From Pogona vitticeps (Eukaryota > Chordata > Lepidosauria > Squamata > Agamidae), in the NCBI RefSeq assembly GCF_051106095.1, contig NC_135786.1, forward strand, positions 214,031,001 to 214,095,000: a stretch of DNA of 64,000 bases, in the 5' to 3' direction. Shown piece by piece: positions 11,421 to 64,000 of the stretch. The first letter of the stretch is position 1; the number at the start of each line of letters is the position of its first letter. A model generated the notes under the pieces. It was not told the DNA's origin. It was given only the letters and a program-made list of their open reading frames with translations, and searched no databases. A program made the translations under genes and the position numbers.

Positions 11421-11795
11421 AGAGAGATTGTGCTGCCGGGGGGGGGTTTCAAAAGCTCCGCCCCCCTCGCTCCTGGCAGGCTGGAAGGGTGGGGGGAGCC
11501 TGGTGATGTCACCGGCCGGCGATTTCCCGCCCCATTCCCTCGGCCGCTGCGCAGATCCCAGGACGCGCGCGCCTGCCTGCCTGCCTGCCTGCCTGCCCGG
11601 CCGTCTCCTCCTCCTCCTTCTCCTCCGCCGCCTGCAGTTGGAGTTCGGCCGCCGGTGCGTCGCGCCTCGGGGAGATTTTTCGCCCCCGGAGCGGTTGGCG
11701 AGAGCGGAGCAGCGTTTCCCCCTCTGCGGCGTTCCGGCCTTGGCGCCTGGGAATCGTTAGCCGCCGCCATCCTGGAGGGATCCGAGGCCCCCGCG
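11101..11795 (+). promoter_or_regulatory. LAPTM4B: CpG-rich, TATA-less promoter region and 5' UTR of LAPTM4B
   Basis: The sequence becomes dense in CpG (for example GCCGCCGCTTTCGAG, CCGTCGGCGTTAAAG and GGACGCGCGCGCC) and stays so into intron 1. A CCAAT motif sits at 11178-11182. I see no TATA box at a sensible spacing. A (CA)n run (11345-11417) and a GCCT-type tetranucleotide run (about 11572-11598) lie inside it. A CRE-like TGATGTCA lies near 11504. This is the expected form of a broadly expressed lysosomal gene promoter. The start of transcription cannot be fixed from sequence. Confidence 0.65.
11345..11427. repeat. (CA)n microsatellite with (GA)n end, inside the promoter region
   Basis: About 36 CA units followed by a few GA units, roughly 370-450 bp upstream of the LAPTM4B ATG. 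Valine/cysteine-rich open frames read across it on the other strand are artefacts. Confidence 0.97.
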
Positions 11796-63750
<51,955 letters not shown>

Positions 63751-64000
63751 ACATTGTGTGCGGATCTACCTAAAGAATGAATAGCTTTACTTCTCAGAAC
63801 AACTGAGCAATAGATAATTTCATTTTCCAAATGGAAGTGTAATCTCCCAGATTTATTTACCCCTGTTTTACTTTCCATAGAGATTTTTGAAACCATATGC
63901 TGTTCACCTAAAACAATACTGATCTGACATCAGAACCATCTTGATTTATTTAGGGATATCGTAGTCACGTTGTGGGTTTGCTTTTTCATGTCTTCCCTTG
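63751..64000 (+). other. LAPTM4B: LAPTM4B 3' UTR, start
   Basis: AT-rich sequence after the stop; no AATAAA within the window, so the 3' UTR continues beyond it. The small open frame on the other strand is a shadow of exon 7. Confidence 0.8.

Noticed and set aside
11312-11770. 152-codon minus-strand frame with a long Val-Cys run
   Set aside because: It is produced by the (CA)n repeat and GC-rich 5' UTR.
11430-11795. AUG-started long LAPTM4B isoform like the human one
   Set aside because: The frame is open but holds no in-frame ATG before 11796; kept only as a speculative finding.

Overview
This window is vertebrate nuclear DNA, almost certainly from a squamate reptile, probably a lizard. 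Host exons are short, introns are long and AT-rich, and splice sites are canonical GT-AG. The repeat content is diagnostic: BovB (RTE-clade) LINEs, Sauria-type SINEs whose tails match the BovB 3' end, CR1-like LINE ends, Tigger-like TA-flanked MITEs and hAT MITEs. I cannot fix the species.

Two protein genes lie on the + strand, in the order known from human chromosome 8q22 (MTDH then LAPTM4B). At 548-618 is the last coding exon of MTDH, followed by AT-rich 3' UTR of undetermined length. After about 10 kb of repeat-bearing spacer comes a CpG-rich, TATA-less promoter region (about 11.1-11.8 kb), then the complete seven-exon LAPTM4B coding region (11796-63750). All six introns are GT-AG and the spliced product is 226 aa, with four predicted membrane segments and two C-terminal PY motifs. 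The introns measure about 22.3, 2.6, 1.1, 7.5, 7.4 and 10.4 kb. The window ends in the LAPTM4B 3' UTR.

Mobile DNA dominates the rest. Intron 6 holds a full-length, target-site-duplicated BovB (53733-56955) with an unbroken 1009-aa endonuclease/reverse transcriptase ORF. Four shorter BovB 3' copies, five Sauria-type SINE copies and several CR1-like 3' ends are scattered about. Six Tigger-like elements (3033, 26141, 26254, 37561, 41144, 63165) start with CAGTGG and are flanked by TA; three of them keep a strong internal hairpin. A further element at 19291-20368 is built from a tandem series of palindromes. A three-deep nest of insertions (old SINE, Sauria SINE, hAT MITE) is readable at about 9237-9898. 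A decayed non-BovB LINE lies at about 8360-9235 and a decayed Tc1-like transposon in intron 2.

I saw no bacterial-type system, CRISPR array, rRNA or functional tRNA gene, and no clear retroviral or LTR element. Most other open frames are repeat-derived or shadows. The points most worth checking are the intact BovB, the palindromic-array transposon, the hairpin-bearing MITEs sitting about 100 bp upstream of two LAPTM4B acceptors, and the AUG-less open frame upstream of LAPTM4B.
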